This document shows positions 26,092 through 35,518 of a stretch of DNA of 64,000 nucleotides, one piece after another. The DNA comes from Myxococcus sp. CA023 (GTDB lineage: Bacteria; Myxococcota; Myxococcia; Myxococcales; Myxococcaceae). The number at the start of each line of letters is the position of its first letter. Position 1 is the stretch's first letter. The notes beneath the pieces are model-generated. The model was not told where the DNA came from. It did not search any database and saw only the letters and a program-made list of their open reading frames with translations. Made by a program: the position numbers and the translations under genes. The stretch is from the NCBI RefSeq assembly GCF_010998615.1, contig NZ_JAAEAH010000006.1, forward strand, positions 62,001 through 126,000, read 5' to 3'.

Positions 26092-27945
26092 TCAGCGCGC
26101 CGTCGCGGCTTCGTCCGGGTCGTTCACCGGTACGCCGGCCAGGCGCAGCACGCGAAGGGCGTTGGTGGTGTCCACCACGCCCTGGCGCAGCTTGTAGTCG
26201 AACATCATCTTCCCGGCCTCCAGGTGGTCCCGGAAGTGGACGTTGACGACATGTGCGCCCGGCTCGTCCGCGAGCACCGCCAGGGACAAGTCGTGCGTCG
26301 TCACCGCGCCAATGGCGCCGGTGCCCAGCAGCAGGCGCAGCACCTCGCGCGAGGCAATCTGCCGCTCGCGGGTGTTCGTCCCCAGGAGGATTTCGTCCAG
26401 GAGGAACAGCACCTGCCCGCGCGCGGCCTGCGCCGCGTCCAGCACTGCCTTGATGCGTTGCACCTCCGCGTAGAAGTAGGAGACGCCGCGCTCCAGCGAG
26501 TCCTTCACCCGCATGCTGGTGAGCGTCTGGAGCGGTGTCAGGCGGAAGTGCTTCGCGCTCACCGGCGCGCCGGCCAAAGCCAGCACCACGTTGGCGCCCA
26601 CCGCGCGCATCAGCGTCGTCTTGCCGCTCATGTTGGAGCCGGTGATGAGCAGCGCGTGCCGGGGGCCGGGCAGGGACACGTCGTTGGGCACCGGCGCGTC
26701 CAGCAGCGGGTGGCCCAGCGCCGTCGCCTCCACACAGGGGCCATGGGGCGCCAGGACGGGCCAGGTGAAGTCCGGTCGGTCATGGGCGAGGCCCGCGACG
26801 CAAGACAGGGCTTCCAGCTCGGCCAGGGCCTCGAACCACTGGCGCAGCTGCTTGCCGTGGGCCTCGCGCCAGCGCTCCAGCGCGAAGTGCGCGTGGATGT
26901 CCCAGAGCGTGAGCCAGTGAATCAGCGGGTGGAACTGGTGGCGCTTGAACTCGATGAAGGAGAACAGCCGGCTGAAGCGCTTGAAGTGCTCGGACACCGG
27001 CGGCTGGCCGGGCTGCTGGAGGCCGGACTGGAGTGTCTTCAGGCGAGGGTGCTCGAAGCGCTGGGCCTCCACGCGCTCGAAGATGGGGGCGTAGCGCACG
27101 AAGCCGCGCTCACCCACCTCCACGCCTTCGTCCATGACCTTCAGCGGGCGGCGGGTGATGACGGCCACGCCCAGTTGCGCGGCCAGGCCCACCCAGAAGG
27201 CCGACTCCGGCAGCACCTCGAACTTGCCCAGGACGTAGACGGCCAGCGTCACCAGGGGCAGCACCACCGCCACCGGTCGGGCCCAGCGGATGCCGTTGAG
27301 CTGTGGACCCAACTCCGCCCACTGGATGAACAGCGCCGGGTCCGCCTTCTCGCGCGAGGCGTCCCGCGCGTCCACGCAGAGGTCCTGGCGGAAGTCCAGG
27401 TTGGGCGCCAGCTCGCGCGCGGCGCCCTGTCTGGCTTCGACCTCCTGGGCGGACGCGGGGGCGGAGAGCCACGCCGCCAACTGTTCTTCTCCAGCGCGCG
27501 TGGCCGTCTCGTTGAGGAGTTGGAAGAGGCTGCCCTGTCCGAAGACGTCCAGGTCCGGGGTGTACAGGTGACTGGGGGACAGGAAGCGTTCACCGCGCTC
27601 GGTGAAGTCGTGCCAGCCGGGCCCCAGCCGCGCCAGTCCGCGTTCGTTGAGCGTCACGTACAGCTTCGCCCGGGCCTCGCGGCGGAAGACCTGATGGTGG
27701 AGGACGGCGAGCACGCCGTAGAGCACCAGCGCGGCGGCGCTGGCCCACCACCACACCTTGGGCAGACGCCCCGCCAGCACGAAGCCCGCGACGCCGGCCG
27801 CGGCCAGGAAGGCGAGTGTTCGTAAGTTGGCGTAGCGGGCGCTCACGCGGTCCAGCGCGGTCAGCTCCGCCTGCGCGGCGGCACGGCGCTCGGTGTACGT
27901 ACGATGCGGGGATGGGGGCTCGGCGGTGGCGGACACGATGGGCAC
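26092..27945 (-). CDS. Membrane-anchored MutS-like ATPase
   Basis: The 617-residue protein (GTG start at 27945 preferred, with longer forms possible) has a C-terminal MutS ATPase: Walker A LLITGSNMSGKTTLMRA, then RVKDSLERGVSYFYAEVQRIK, Walker B VLFLLDEILLGTNTRERQ, and the switch VTTHDLSLA. The N-terminal mismatch-recognition domain of true MutS is missing. Instead there are two membrane helices near residues 30-75 and two more around 210-260. This matches a group of membrane MutS-like proteins with no established role in mismatch repair. It is divergent from the vWA gene. Confidence 0.8.
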   Translation of the reverse strand: MPIVSATAEPPSPHRTYTERRAAAQAELTALDRVSARYANLRTLAFLAAAGVAGFVLAGRLPKVWWWASAAALVLYGVLAVLHHQVFRREARAKLYVTLNERGLARLGPGWHDFTERGERFLSPSHLYTPDLDVFGQGSLFQLLNETATRAGEEQLAAWLSAPASAQEVEARQGAARELAPNLDFRQDLCVDARDASREKADPALFIQWAELGPQLNGIRWARPVAVVLPLVTLAVYVLGKFEVLPESAFWVGLAAQLGVAVITRRPLKVMDEGVEVGERGFVRYAPIFERVEAQRFEHPRLKTLQSGLQQPGQPPVSEHFKRFSRLFSFIEFKRHQFHPLIHWLTLWDIHAHFALERWREAHGKQLRQWFEALAELEALSCVAGLAHDRPDFTWPVLAPHGPCVEATALGHPLLDAPVPNDVSLPGPRHALLITGSNMSGKTTLMRAVGANVVLALAGAPVSAKHFRLTPLQTLTSMRVKDSLERGVSYFYAEVQRIKAVLDAAQAARGQVLFLLDEILLGTNTRERQIASREVLRLLLGTGAIGAVTTHDLSLAVLADEPGAHVVNVHFRDHLEAGKMMFDYKLRQGVVDTTNALRVLRLAGVPVNDPDEAATAR

Positions 27946-28115
27946 GCATGCTGCGGTCGCGCGGCGTCCAGGGCAAGCGGCAGGTGCAAATGCGTGACGC
28001 CAGGTCGACGGAGGCCCGGCCAGCACCCCGTTTCCCGAGCTGCTTCCTGGCCTGATTCATGTCAGACCCGGCGCGTAGATTTGTCCTCGTCGGCGGTCAC
28101 GAGGGGGGCACCGGA

Positions 28116-29210
28116 ATGAGCACGTCAGTCATTGATAACCGCGTCGAAATCGTCTTCAGCTTTGACACCACCGGCAGCATGTATCCGTGTCTTGCACAGG
28201 TGCGGAAGAAGCTGCGGGGCACCGTGTCCCGGCTGATGAAGGAGATTCCGGGCATCCGCATCGGAATCATCGCCCACGGGGACTACTGCGACGCGGGTTC
28301 CACGTATGTCACCAAGATGCTGGACCTGACGGACGACGAGGGCGCCGTCGTCCGCTTCGTGGACCGCGTGGAGCAGACGGGCGGGGGGGACGCGCCCGAA
28401 TGCTACGAGTTCGTACTTCGCCAGGCGCAAAGCCTGTCCTGGACGGTTGGTTACACGCGGGCGCTGGTCTTGATTGGCGACGACGTTCCCCACGGGCCCG
28501 CGCAGAATCCACACAAGCTGGACTGGCGCAAGGAGGTGGCCGCGCTGGGGAAGATGGGCATCCCCGTGTATGGCGTGCAAGCCCTGGCGCGCCGTCACGC
28601 GACGGCCTTCTACAAGGAGCTGGCGGAGAAGTCGGGCGGCTTCCACCTGAGCCTGGACCAGTTCGCCCACGTCACCGACCTGCTGCTGGCCGTCTGCTAC
28701 AAGCAGTCCTCGGACGTACAGCTTCAATCGTTTGAGCAGGAAGTGGTGCGCGAGGGCCGGATGAGCCGCGGCCTCAACGTGATGTTCAACACCATGCTCC
28801 AGCGCACGGCGCCGCCGCTCCATGGCGAGGCGGACCTGCGCGCAGTACCGCCCGGCCGCTTCCAGGTGCTGGACGTGGACCGGACCCAGCCCATCAAGGA
28901 CTTCGTGCAGGAGAACGGCCTGCGCTTCAAGACGGGCCGGGGCTTCTACGAGTTCACCAAGACGGAGACCATTCAGGGCCGGAAGGAAGTGGTGCTCATG
29001 GACCGGAAGACGGGTGACCTCTTCAGCGGAGACCGCGCCCGGGAGATGCTCGGGCTGCCGCCCGGGGAGACGGTCCGCATCCGGCCCGCCAGCCTGGAGA
29101 AGTACGTCGTCTTCGTGCAGAGCACGTCGGCCAACCGGAAGCTGATGGGGGCCTCGAAGTTCCTATACGAGGTCGAGGACTGGGATGGCGCCCCGTCCGC
29201 CGCTGCGTAG
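28116..29210 (+). CDS. von Willebrand factor A-domain protein
   Basis: The 364-residue cytoplasmic protein begins with a vWA domain: IVFSFDTTGSM carries the DxTxS part of the metal-ion-dependent adhesion site, with GGGDAPE and ALVLIGDDVPHG supplying the other loops. The C-terminal 130 residues (from FNTMLQRTAPP) are unassigned; they contain LDVDRTQPIKDFVQENGLRF and end in an AnfO-like or unknown fold. There is no signal peptide. The ATG at 28116 has a GAGGGG ribosome site. The vWA fold usually mediates protein interactions. Partners are not evident from the neighbours. Confidence 0.8.
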   Translation: MSTSVIDNRVEIVFSFDTTGSMYPCLAQVRKKLRGTVSRLMKEIPGIRIGIIAHGDYCDAGSTYVTKMLDLTDDEGAVVRFVDRVEQTGGGDAPECYEFVLRQAQSLSWTVGYTRALVLIGDDVPHGPAQNPHKLDWRKEVAALGKMGIPVYGVQALARRHATAFYKELAEKSGGFHLSLDQFAHVTDLLLAVCYKQSSDVQLQSFEQEVVREGRMSRGLNVMFNTMLQRTAPPLHGEADLRAVPPGRFQVLDVDRTQPIKDFVQENGLRFKTGRGFYEFTKTETIQGRKEVVLMDRKTGDLFSGDRAREMLGLPPGETVRIRPASLEKYVVFVQSTSANRKLMGASKFLYEVEDWDGAPSAAA

Positions 29211-29222
29211 CGGGCCGGCGGA

Positions 29223-30944
29223 TCAGTGACTGTCGCCCGGCTCCGTGTCGGCTGGCACGGGCTCGATGAAGTGCAGCGTTCGTGGCGTGTCCGTGCCGGA
29301 GAGGACATCCCGGGCCAGCTCCAGGCGGAAGCGGCGTGGCATGCCGTTGGAGGCTGGCGGCTCGGGCATAACGGTGAATGCCGTGCTTTGGCCGGGTGCG
29401 CCCTCGGGTTGGATGCGGAGTTGGTCTCCGAGCGCGGTGTACTGAAAGGCGTGGACCCGGCCGTCGGTGCCCAGTCGCTCCAAGTGTCCGCCTTCGTAGA
29501 AGTAGAAGCGCTCGGTTGCGGGGTAGCGTTCGGGGACCGCGAGCCACTCCGCCACGCTCTGTCCCGTTCGCGCCGGGTCGAAGAGGAGACGTTCGGCGGG
29601 CGAGGCCGCTGAGATGGGCGTGTCGCCAGGGGCTTGCTGTCGTTCGAGCGCCGCGTCCAGGTGCCGCAGAACGTCTGGATCACGTTCGGTGGCTTGGTGG
29701 TCGCGCAGGGTTTGAAGGGCCTCTGGGCTGGCCTCAAGGCCAAGGGCTCGTACGGCCATCCGCCGGACCTCGGGCGCGGAGTCCTCGAGCGCAAGCCGCA
29801 GGGCGCGGTGGGCCACCTCCGGGCGGCTGTTCATGAGGGCCAGGGCAACGGCCTTCCGCGTTTCTGTGTCGAGGGCGCCTCGCAGGCGCTCCAGCAGCAC
29901 CGTGGTTGCGTCTGGCGGTGCGGCGTCCGAGGTCCAGGCGGAGATGGCGGCGCGCCTGACGCGGAGGGATTCATCCGACAGTGCCTGGCGAAGCGCCCCC
30001 CATGCCTCGGGTCCACCGAGTTGACCGAGCGCGGTGACGAGGTCCGCCCGTTCATCTTCGTCGCGTGTCCGGGCCAGCATCTCCAGCAGGGCGCGCGTCG
30101 CACCGGAGCAGCCGAGCCGTGCGGTGGCGAGAATCGTTCTTCTGCGGAGCGAAGAATCAGGGTCGGTCAGGAGCCGGCAAACGGGTTCGCAAGCACTGGC
30201 GTCGCTACGCAAGACGAGTGACTGAAGCGCCTGTTCGCGGATTTGTAATGGGGACGACGCGGAAAGCAGCGGGACGAAGACGCTGGCGGGCACGTGTGCA
30301 CGACGGGACAGCGCGCGAAGGGCTTCGAGTCGCACGTCTTCGGCGGCATCCGTGAGGACTTGGATGAGCAGGCCATCTGTCGCCTCGCCTTCTCGCGCGA
30401 GCAGGGCAACCGCCGCGGTCCTGATGGTGGAAGAGGCCGAAGCCAGGCCGAGCCGAGCCAGGGCGCCGGATTCGGGGAGCCCCAGCCGTTGCGCGGTCGC
30501 GAGCGCGTTCAGCTTCTCCGCCTCCGGGGCACGCTCGAAGCGCTCGAGGAAGAGGTCGCTCGCGGCTGCCGGGTTCATCCTCGCGAGCGAGTCCATGACG
30601 GCGTGCTGCACGGAGGGCTCGGTATCATCCAGCGCCTCCTGGAGGCTCCGCCAGTCCGCGGCGTCCTGTGCGCTCGCCAGCACCCGAGCCGCCAGGGCCC
30701 GGACGTCAGCCGCTTCGTCGCGAAGCGCGAGCCGGGCCAGGGCATGGGCTTCGTGTGACGCCAGCTCCCGGAGCACTCGCAAGGCCGTGGTCTTCTCGGA
30801 AGGGGGGCCCGACACCAGGACGTCCCGGGCGACTTGCGTGAAATCCGCTCGCGCGAGCAGTGCGTCGAGGTCTTCCCGAGTGCTCCGGGTGGGCTTCGTG
30901 GCCACCCAATGCAGCAGCTCCCATGTCGACAGAGGTGCGCTCAC
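29223..30944 (-). CDS. HEAT-repeat protein
   Basis: The 573-residue protein starts at a GTG. Residues 1-430 are a run of about a dozen HEAT-like repeats of 30-35 residues (for example SDEAADVRALAARVLAS-type and SAPEVRRMAVRALGLEA-type helices), which form a curved scaffold for protein binding. Residues 440-573 form a distinct, possibly beta-rich domain (RFYFYEGGHLERLG and FRLELARDVLSGTDTPR) that I do not recognise. No signal peptide or catalytic motif is visible. It is convergent with the vWA gene and the stops are 12 bases apart. Confidence 0.8.
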   Translation of the reverse strand: MSAPLSTWELLHWVATKPTRSTREDLDALLARADFTQVARDVLVSGPPSEKTTALRVLRELASHEAHALARLALRDEAADVRALAARVLASAQDAADWRSLQEALDDTEPSVQHAVMDSLARMNPAAASDLFLERFERAPEAEKLNALATAQRLGLPESGALARLGLASASSTIRTAAVALLAREGEATDGLLIQVLTDAAEDVRLEALRALSRRAHVPASVFVPLLSASSPLQIREQALQSLVLRSDASACEPVCRLLTDPDSSLRRRTILATARLGCSGATRALLEMLARTRDEDERADLVTALGQLGGPEAWGALRQALSDESLRVRRAAISAWTSDAAPPDATTVLLERLRGALDTETRKAVALALMNSRPEVAHRALRLALEDSAPEVRRMAVRALGLEASPEALQTLRDHQATERDPDVLRHLDAALERQQAPGDTPISAASPAERLLFDPARTGQSVAEWLAVPERYPATERFYFYEGGHLERLGTDGRVHAFQYTALGDQLRIQPEGAPGQSTAFTVMPEPPASNGMPRRFRLELARDVLSGTDTPRTLHFIEPVPADTEPGDSH

Positions 30945-31100
30945 GGCACCGCCACAATGCGCGAGGAGAGAAGGCCGCTGGAGGACGCCTGAGTCCGGTT
31001 CATATGGCGCGTGAGAATGGCTGCTCCTTGTCGCCGCGTGCTCCTGAATCCGGCGTCACATTCCATGGAAGCATCGGGAGGCCGACGTTAGCGTGCGTCC

Positions 31101-31871
31101 GTGCGCGTCTGGGTGACATTGCTACTGGTGGGCGTGGGCTGTGGCGCCTTCGAGTTCCACCCCTATGAACTCCGGGGACCCCACCGGGACTTGCATGCGC
31201 GCTCGCTCGAGCGGTTGTTCGGAGCGGAACCGAAGCAGGCCTTTCGCTTCGCGGTGGTGGGCGACATGCAGTTGTTCCTGGATGACTCCGCGGCGGCGAT
31301 GCGGGACCTGGAGCAGCGCGGCGTCGACTTCGTGGTGCAGATGGGCGACCTGACGGAGTTCGGCAGCACGCAGGAGTACGAGTGGGGCGTTGAGCTGCTG
31401 TCCCGCTTGAAGGTCCCGTTCTTCGTGGTCATGGGCAACCATGACGCGCTGGGCATGGGGCAGAAGCTCTACCGGCGCACCTTCGGACCGGAGTCCTTCT
31501 CCTTCACGTATTCGGGCACGCGCTTCGTCTTCTTCGACTCCAACTCCCGCGAGTACGGCTTCCCGGGCGACATCCCGAACCTGCAGTGGCTGAAGACGGC
31601 GCTCGCACCGGAGCCCGCGGTGCTGAACACCTTCACCTTCTCCCACGTGCCTCCTGGGAACGGAGACTTTGACGATGCGCTCGTCGCGCCTTTGGTGAAG
31701 CTCCAGCAGAGGCAGGGCGTCGCCATCTCCTTCCACGGCCACGTCCACCAGTACCACGACGTCCATGCGCACGATGTCCGGTACGTCACCACCGATTCGA
31801 TGAAGGGCCGGAGCTACCTCTGGGTGGACGTCGATGGCACCTCGGTGCAGGTGCAGAGGGCCACCTTCTGA
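31101..31871 (+). CDS. Metallophosphoesterase, lipoprotein
   Basis: The 256-residue calcineurin-like phosphoesterase starts at a GTG and has a short lipobox signal (LLVGVGC). Metal-binding motifs in order: VVGDMQLF (the usual DxH is here D-M-Q), QMGDLTEFG, VVMGNHDALG, FSHVPPG and SFHGHVHQYH. The first motif carries Gln in place of His, which could alter the metal site. Its stop shares a base with the start of the next gene, so both are co-translated. The substrate cannot be predicted. Confidence 0.87.
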   Translation: MRVWVTLLLVGVGCGAFEFHPYELRGPHRDLHARSLERLFGAEPKQAFRFAVVGDMQLFLDDSAAAMRDLEQRGVDFVVQMGDLTEFGSTQEYEWGVELLSRLKVPFFVVMGNHDALGMGQKLYRRTFGPESFSFTYSGTRFVFFDSNSREYGFPGDIPNLQWLKTALAPEPAVLNTFTFSHVPPGNGDFDDALVAPLVKLQQRQGVAISFHGHVHQYHDVHAHDVRYVTTDSMKGRSYLWVDVDGTSVQVQRATF

Positions 31872-32467
31872 TGGCCGCGCACGGGAGTCTCCGAGCCTCG
31901 CTGCTGGCGGCGCTGCTGTTGGCGGCGCGGGAGGCGCGGCCGGAGCCGGCTCACGAGGCGTCACCCTGGTACGTGCCCGACCATGCGGCGATGCAGTTTG
32001 CGGGCGCCATCGGCTTTCTCTCCGCGGGGCCGGGCTGGAGCTTTCTCGAGGACACCGTGGAGGCCGCGCTGCTGGTGGGCTGGGCGCCGCCCGCGTTGGC
32101 GGGGGAAGACTTCTTCACCTTCACGCTGAAGGGGCATTGGCGGCCCTTCCGGCTTGATGCGGCGGGGTGGACCGTCCGCCCGCTCATGGTGGGCGCGATG
32201 CTCAGCTACACGGTGGGGGACGACTACTTCGCGGACCTGCCCAGCCGTTACGATCGGGGCTATTACTGGTTCCGCACCGCCATCCGGCCCGCGCTGCTGC
32301 TGGGAGCCAGCGCGGGGCGGCCGGTGGAGGCGCTGAACCTGCGATTCGTGGAGGGGTACTTCGAGCTCGTCGCCACCGACTACCGGCTGGTGCAGTTCGT
32401 CCGCAATCCTTCCACCGTGAACATCGAACTCTTCACGCTGGCCCTGGGCGTGAAGCTCCGGTTCTGA
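31871..32467 (+). CDS. Small exported protein, probable outer-membrane beta-barrel
   Basis: The 198-residue protein has a hydrophobic N-terminal signal-like stretch. It then has alternating amphipathic strands, many aromatic residues and a C-terminal Phe (VKLRF), as in outer-membrane barrels. The motif WYVPDHAAMQFAGAIGFLSAG is notable but not one I can name. Its start overlaps the stop of the phosphoesterase gene by one base, so the two are probably functionally linked. Family unknown. Confidence 0.65.
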   Translation: MAAHGSLRASLLAALLLAAREARPEPAHEASPWYVPDHAAMQFAGAIGFLSAGPGWSFLEDTVEAALLVGWAPPALAGEDFFTFTLKGHWRPFRLDAAGWTVRPLMVGAMLSYTVGDDYFADLPSRYDRGYYWFRTAIRPALLLGASAGRPVEALNLRFVEGYFELVATDYRLVQFVRNPSTVNIELFTLALGVKLRF

Positions 32468-32512
32468 AGCGGCGCGTGTGAGCAGCGCCCCAGGGCTCGC
32501 CGCGAGGTACCG

Positions 32513-34408
32513 TCAGGGCACGTCCGTGGCCGTGGCGGAGTCGGGAAGCGTCGACTCCGACGTCCCTCTCAGTCGGCGGAGGATGCGCGGGGCCTCGGCC
32601 GCGAGGCGCTCCTTGCCATCGGCCAGGGGACGGTCGCGCAGGTCGGTGATGACAGTGCCAGGCCGCCCCGCGCCGAAATGGACCTTCAGCTCCTTGCCGA
32701 TGAGTGCGTAACGCGCCTCCCAACCCACGGTGGTGAGGAGGTATCGCTGCGGGTCCGGCTGGGACATGGGAAGGCCGTCACCCAGCATCGCCGGGCTGTG
32801 CGTGTCTCCCAGCAGGTCGAAGAGCGTGGACACCACGTCGATGTGTCCGGTGACGGCGTCGACCTGGCCCACGGGAAGCTGGTCGTCGAACACGAGCATG
32901 GGCACGTGAAGCTGGGAGGCCGTCACGTCGCTGCCATGGCCAACGCGGCCGTACTCGCGGAACTCCTCGCCATGGTCGCCGGTGAAGAGAGTCAGCGGCC
33001 GCGCGCCGCGCAAGCTTTCGATGCGTGCCAGCAGCTCTTCGACCTTGGTGTCCACTTCGTAGGCCGCGTTCCACGCGCGGGCCTTGAGATGCTCGGGAGG
33101 CACGCGCGCCGTGGAGAGTCCGCCCTTTCCATTCCAGGCGGGCGAGAAGACCTCGGAGCGCGGCGGGTAGTCGTAGTCGAAGTGCGTGCCGGCGAAGAAC
33201 ACGAACAGGAACAGCGGCTTGTCCTGAGGCGTGGCCTCCACGGCCGCCAGCGCGTCGCGGACCATGGCTTCGTCCCGCAGGTGGCTGCGGCCCGTGTAGT
33301 CCGTGCGCAGGCCACCCGTCACGTCGCGGAAGACGGTGTCCTTGAGGCCCATCCAGTCAACGGAGGACGCGGCGAAGAAGAACTGCTGGTAGCCATTGTG
33401 GGCCAGCGCGGGGAAGAGGAGGGGCGTGCGGCCCGCGCCCACCACGGCATTGCGGCGCTGGGCCTCCAACCCGAAGAACATGCTGAACAGCGAGTAGTCC
33501 GTGGAGCTGGCCGCGCTGTGGTGATGCAGGAAGCGCGTGCCGCTCTGCGCCCTGCGCCACATGTTCGGCATGACGTCGGCGGTGAAGAAGTCGTCACGCA
33601 GGCTCTCCACCAGGACGACGACGATGTCGGGACGGCGGGTGAAGCGCACCGCCGCGGGGTCGATGCTCGCCGCGGGCACGCCCGCCTCGGGGCTCACGCC
33701 CAGGCGCAGGCCGGATGCGGGCGCCTTGCCCGTGATGCGCGAGAGGAGGGTGTTCATCCGCACCGGTGCCTGGAGGGGCAGGGTGGTGGTGGCGTGCTGC
33801 ACGGCGCCGCCATGGGCGAAGATGAGGGACGCGGTGACCAGCCGCTCGATGGTGCACAGGGCCGTCATCAGCACCACCGTGCGCGCCACCCGGCGAGGGC
33901 CAAAGCCCCGGCGCAGGAACCAGATGCCCGCCGCCGTGTCGAGCGTGAGAATGACCGCCATCGCCCCGGCCAACAGCGCCACCTCCGACGAAGACAGCCC
34001 CGTCTCCGCCAGGGCATGCGGCTGGAGGGCCACCGCCAGTACCAGGCCGTTGATGTGGAAGCCCAGTGAGTTGAGCACCAGCGCGTCCAGCCCGAGCAGC
34101 ACGCCGCCCACCGCCGTCAGCACCGGGAGCGCGAAGCGGTAGCGGTGGCCGAGCAGGACGGTCAGCGGGAGGGTTCCAAGAAAGGCCACCAGCCCCAGGA
34201 ACAACGCCTGGGCGAAGCTTCCCGCGAGCAGGAGGGGGCGGAGCCCCGGCGCCAGCCGCTCCACGGCCACGCGCAGCGCGCCGCCGAAGTACATCAATGC
34301 GACGAGCCCGTGGAGCACGCACCAGGTCAGCGCGGTACTCAGGTAGGGCCGGGCTGCTTCGAAGCGCTGGAGGAAAATGGCGGCTGCGGTGGACGCCGCG
34401 TCAGACAT
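32513..34408 (-). CDS. Membrane-anchored sulfatase/phosphotransferase (YejM or LtaS-like layout)
   Basis: The 631-residue protein has about six membrane helices in its first 200 residues and a periplasmic alkaline-phosphatase-superfamily domain. IVVVLVESLRDDFF carries the first metal Asp/Glu. AASSTDYSLFSMFFG holds the likely nucleophile Thr/Ser. LTLFTGDHGEEFREYGRVGHG provides the later metal ligands. This arrangement is shared by enzymes that move phosphoethanolamine or glycerophosphate groups onto envelope lipids or glycans. The start at 34408 (MSDAAST) is preferred over an upstream ATG. It is divergent from a LysR regulator, with 92 bases between them. Confidence 0.85.
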   Translation of the reverse strand: MSDAASTAAAIFLQRFEAARPYLSTALTWCVLHGLVALMYFGGALRVAVERLAPGLRPLLLAGSFAQALFLGLVAFLGTLPLTVLLGHRYRFALPVLTAVGGVLLGLDALVLNSLGFHINGLVLAVALQPHALAETGLSSSEVALLAGAMAVILTLDTAAGIWFLRRGFGPRRVARTVVLMTALCTIERLVTASLIFAHGGAVQHATTTLPLQAPVRMNTLLSRITGKAPASGLRLGVSPEAGVPAASIDPAAVRFTRRPDIVVVLVESLRDDFFTADVMPNMWRRAQSGTRFLHHHSAASSTDYSLFSMFFGLEAQRRNAVVGAGRTPLLFPALAHNGYQQFFFAASSVDWMGLKDTVFRDVTGGLRTDYTGRSHLRDEAMVRDALAAVEATPQDKPLFLFVFFAGTHFDYDYPPRSEVFSPAWNGKGGLSTARVPPEHLKARAWNAAYEVDTKVEELLARIESLRGARPLTLFTGDHGEEFREYGRVGHGSDVTASQLHVPMLVFDDQLPVGQVDAVTGHIDVVSTLFDLLGDTHSPAMLGDGLPMSQPDPQRYLLTTVGWEARYALIGKELKVHFGAGRPGTVITDLRDRPLADGKERLAAEAPRILRRLRGTSESTLPDSATATDVP

Positions 34409-34500
34409 CCGTGACATTGCTCGGCGCAGGTATTCCGGACGCCGGAATTTCGCAAGCATCAATGAAGCCCGGCGGCGCGTCCCGCTGATGGCGTGCAAGG

Positions 34501-35421
34501 ATGCTGCTCATGCCTCCGCGCAAGCTCGTCCGGCACCTCGTCTGGTTGGAGTCCTTCGCCGCCGCCGTGGAGGCGGGCAGCATCGAGGCCGCCGCGGAGC
34601 ACCTGGGCGTGGCGCGCTCGGTGGTGAGCGAGCACGTTCGCGCGCTGGAGCTGGCGCTGGCGGATGGCGCGCCGTTGTTGGAGCGCGGGCCTGGCCGTCG
34701 CCTGCAGCTCACCGCCCGGGGGGAGCGGCTCTTCGCGGGCACCCAGACGCCGCTGCATCAACTGGACATGAAGCGGCTGCGCGACCTGGCCAGCGCCGAG
34801 CCCGTGGTGCGGCTGGGCCTCAACCCGACGCTGTCCTTGTCCCTGGTGGGCGCCGTGGCGAGGGACGCCGCCGCCGCGGACCTCAAGCTGGTGCTCAGCT
34901 TCGGAGGGCCCCACGAACTGACGCGCCAGGTGCAGACGCGGCAGCTCGACCTGGCGCTCGACTTCACGCCCCTGCCTAGCCATGAAGGCGTGGAGTCGGA
35001 GTCACTGCTGCGCATGCCCTTCGTGGTGCTCGCCGGGCCGGACAACGTGCTCGCGCGGCAGGCCGCGTCCCGGAAGTCCCTGCGCGTGAAGGACCTGGAG
35101 GGGCAGCGCTTCGTGGACTGGCTGCGTGATGACCCCTACGGCGGCGCCAACAGCGCCCGCTTCGCCGCCCACGGTGTGACGGTGGATGAAGTGGGGCGCG
35201 CGGAGAGCTTCCTTCTCCTCTACGAGCTGCTGCGCGCGTTCCGCGCCTGCTCCATCACTCCGGACCTGCGCCCCATGCACCCGTTTCCACCGGACCTCCA
35301 TGCGTGGCCCCTCTTGGAAGAGGAGCCCCAGGCGGTCGAGGTGGTGGCCTTGTGGCCTTCGGGAGCGCTCAGTCCCGGCGCCCGGTTGGTATTGGATGGA
35401 CTTCGCCGCAAGCCAGGCTAG
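34501..35421 (+). CDS. LysR-family transcriptional regulator
   Basis: The 306-residue protein has an N-terminal winged helix-turn-helix (SFAAAVEAGSIEAAAEHLGV followed by ARSVVSEHVRALE). A periplasmic-binding-like effector domain follows (residues 95-300, for example PVVRLGLNPTLSLSLVGAV and LDLALDFTPLPS). It is divergent from the sulfatase gene and lies 97 bases upstream of the aromatic amino acid hydroxylase gene on the same strand. Either neighbour could be its target. The inducer is unknown. Confidence 0.9.
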   Translation: MLLMPPRKLVRHLVWLESFAAAVEAGSIEAAAEHLGVARSVVSEHVRALELALADGAPLLERGPGRRLQLTARGERLFAGTQTPLHQLDMKRLRDLASAEPVVRLGLNPTLSLSLVGAVARDAAAADLKLVLSFGGPHELTRQVQTRQLDLALDFTPLPSHEGVESESLLRMPFVVLAGPDNVLARQAASRKSLRVKDLEGQRFVDWLRDDPYGGANSARFAAHGVTVDEVGRAESFLLLYELLRAFRACSITPDLRPMHPFPPDLHAWPLLEEEPQAVEVVALWPSGALSPGARLVLDGLRRKPG

Positions 35422-35518
35422 TTCGACGTTAAAACGACGAACGCGTCGATTTCTGACGGATTTCCGTTCTCCCTGAGAAGGGGTATCTTCAAAGCGTAGA
35501 AGATTCCGCCTGAGGTGA

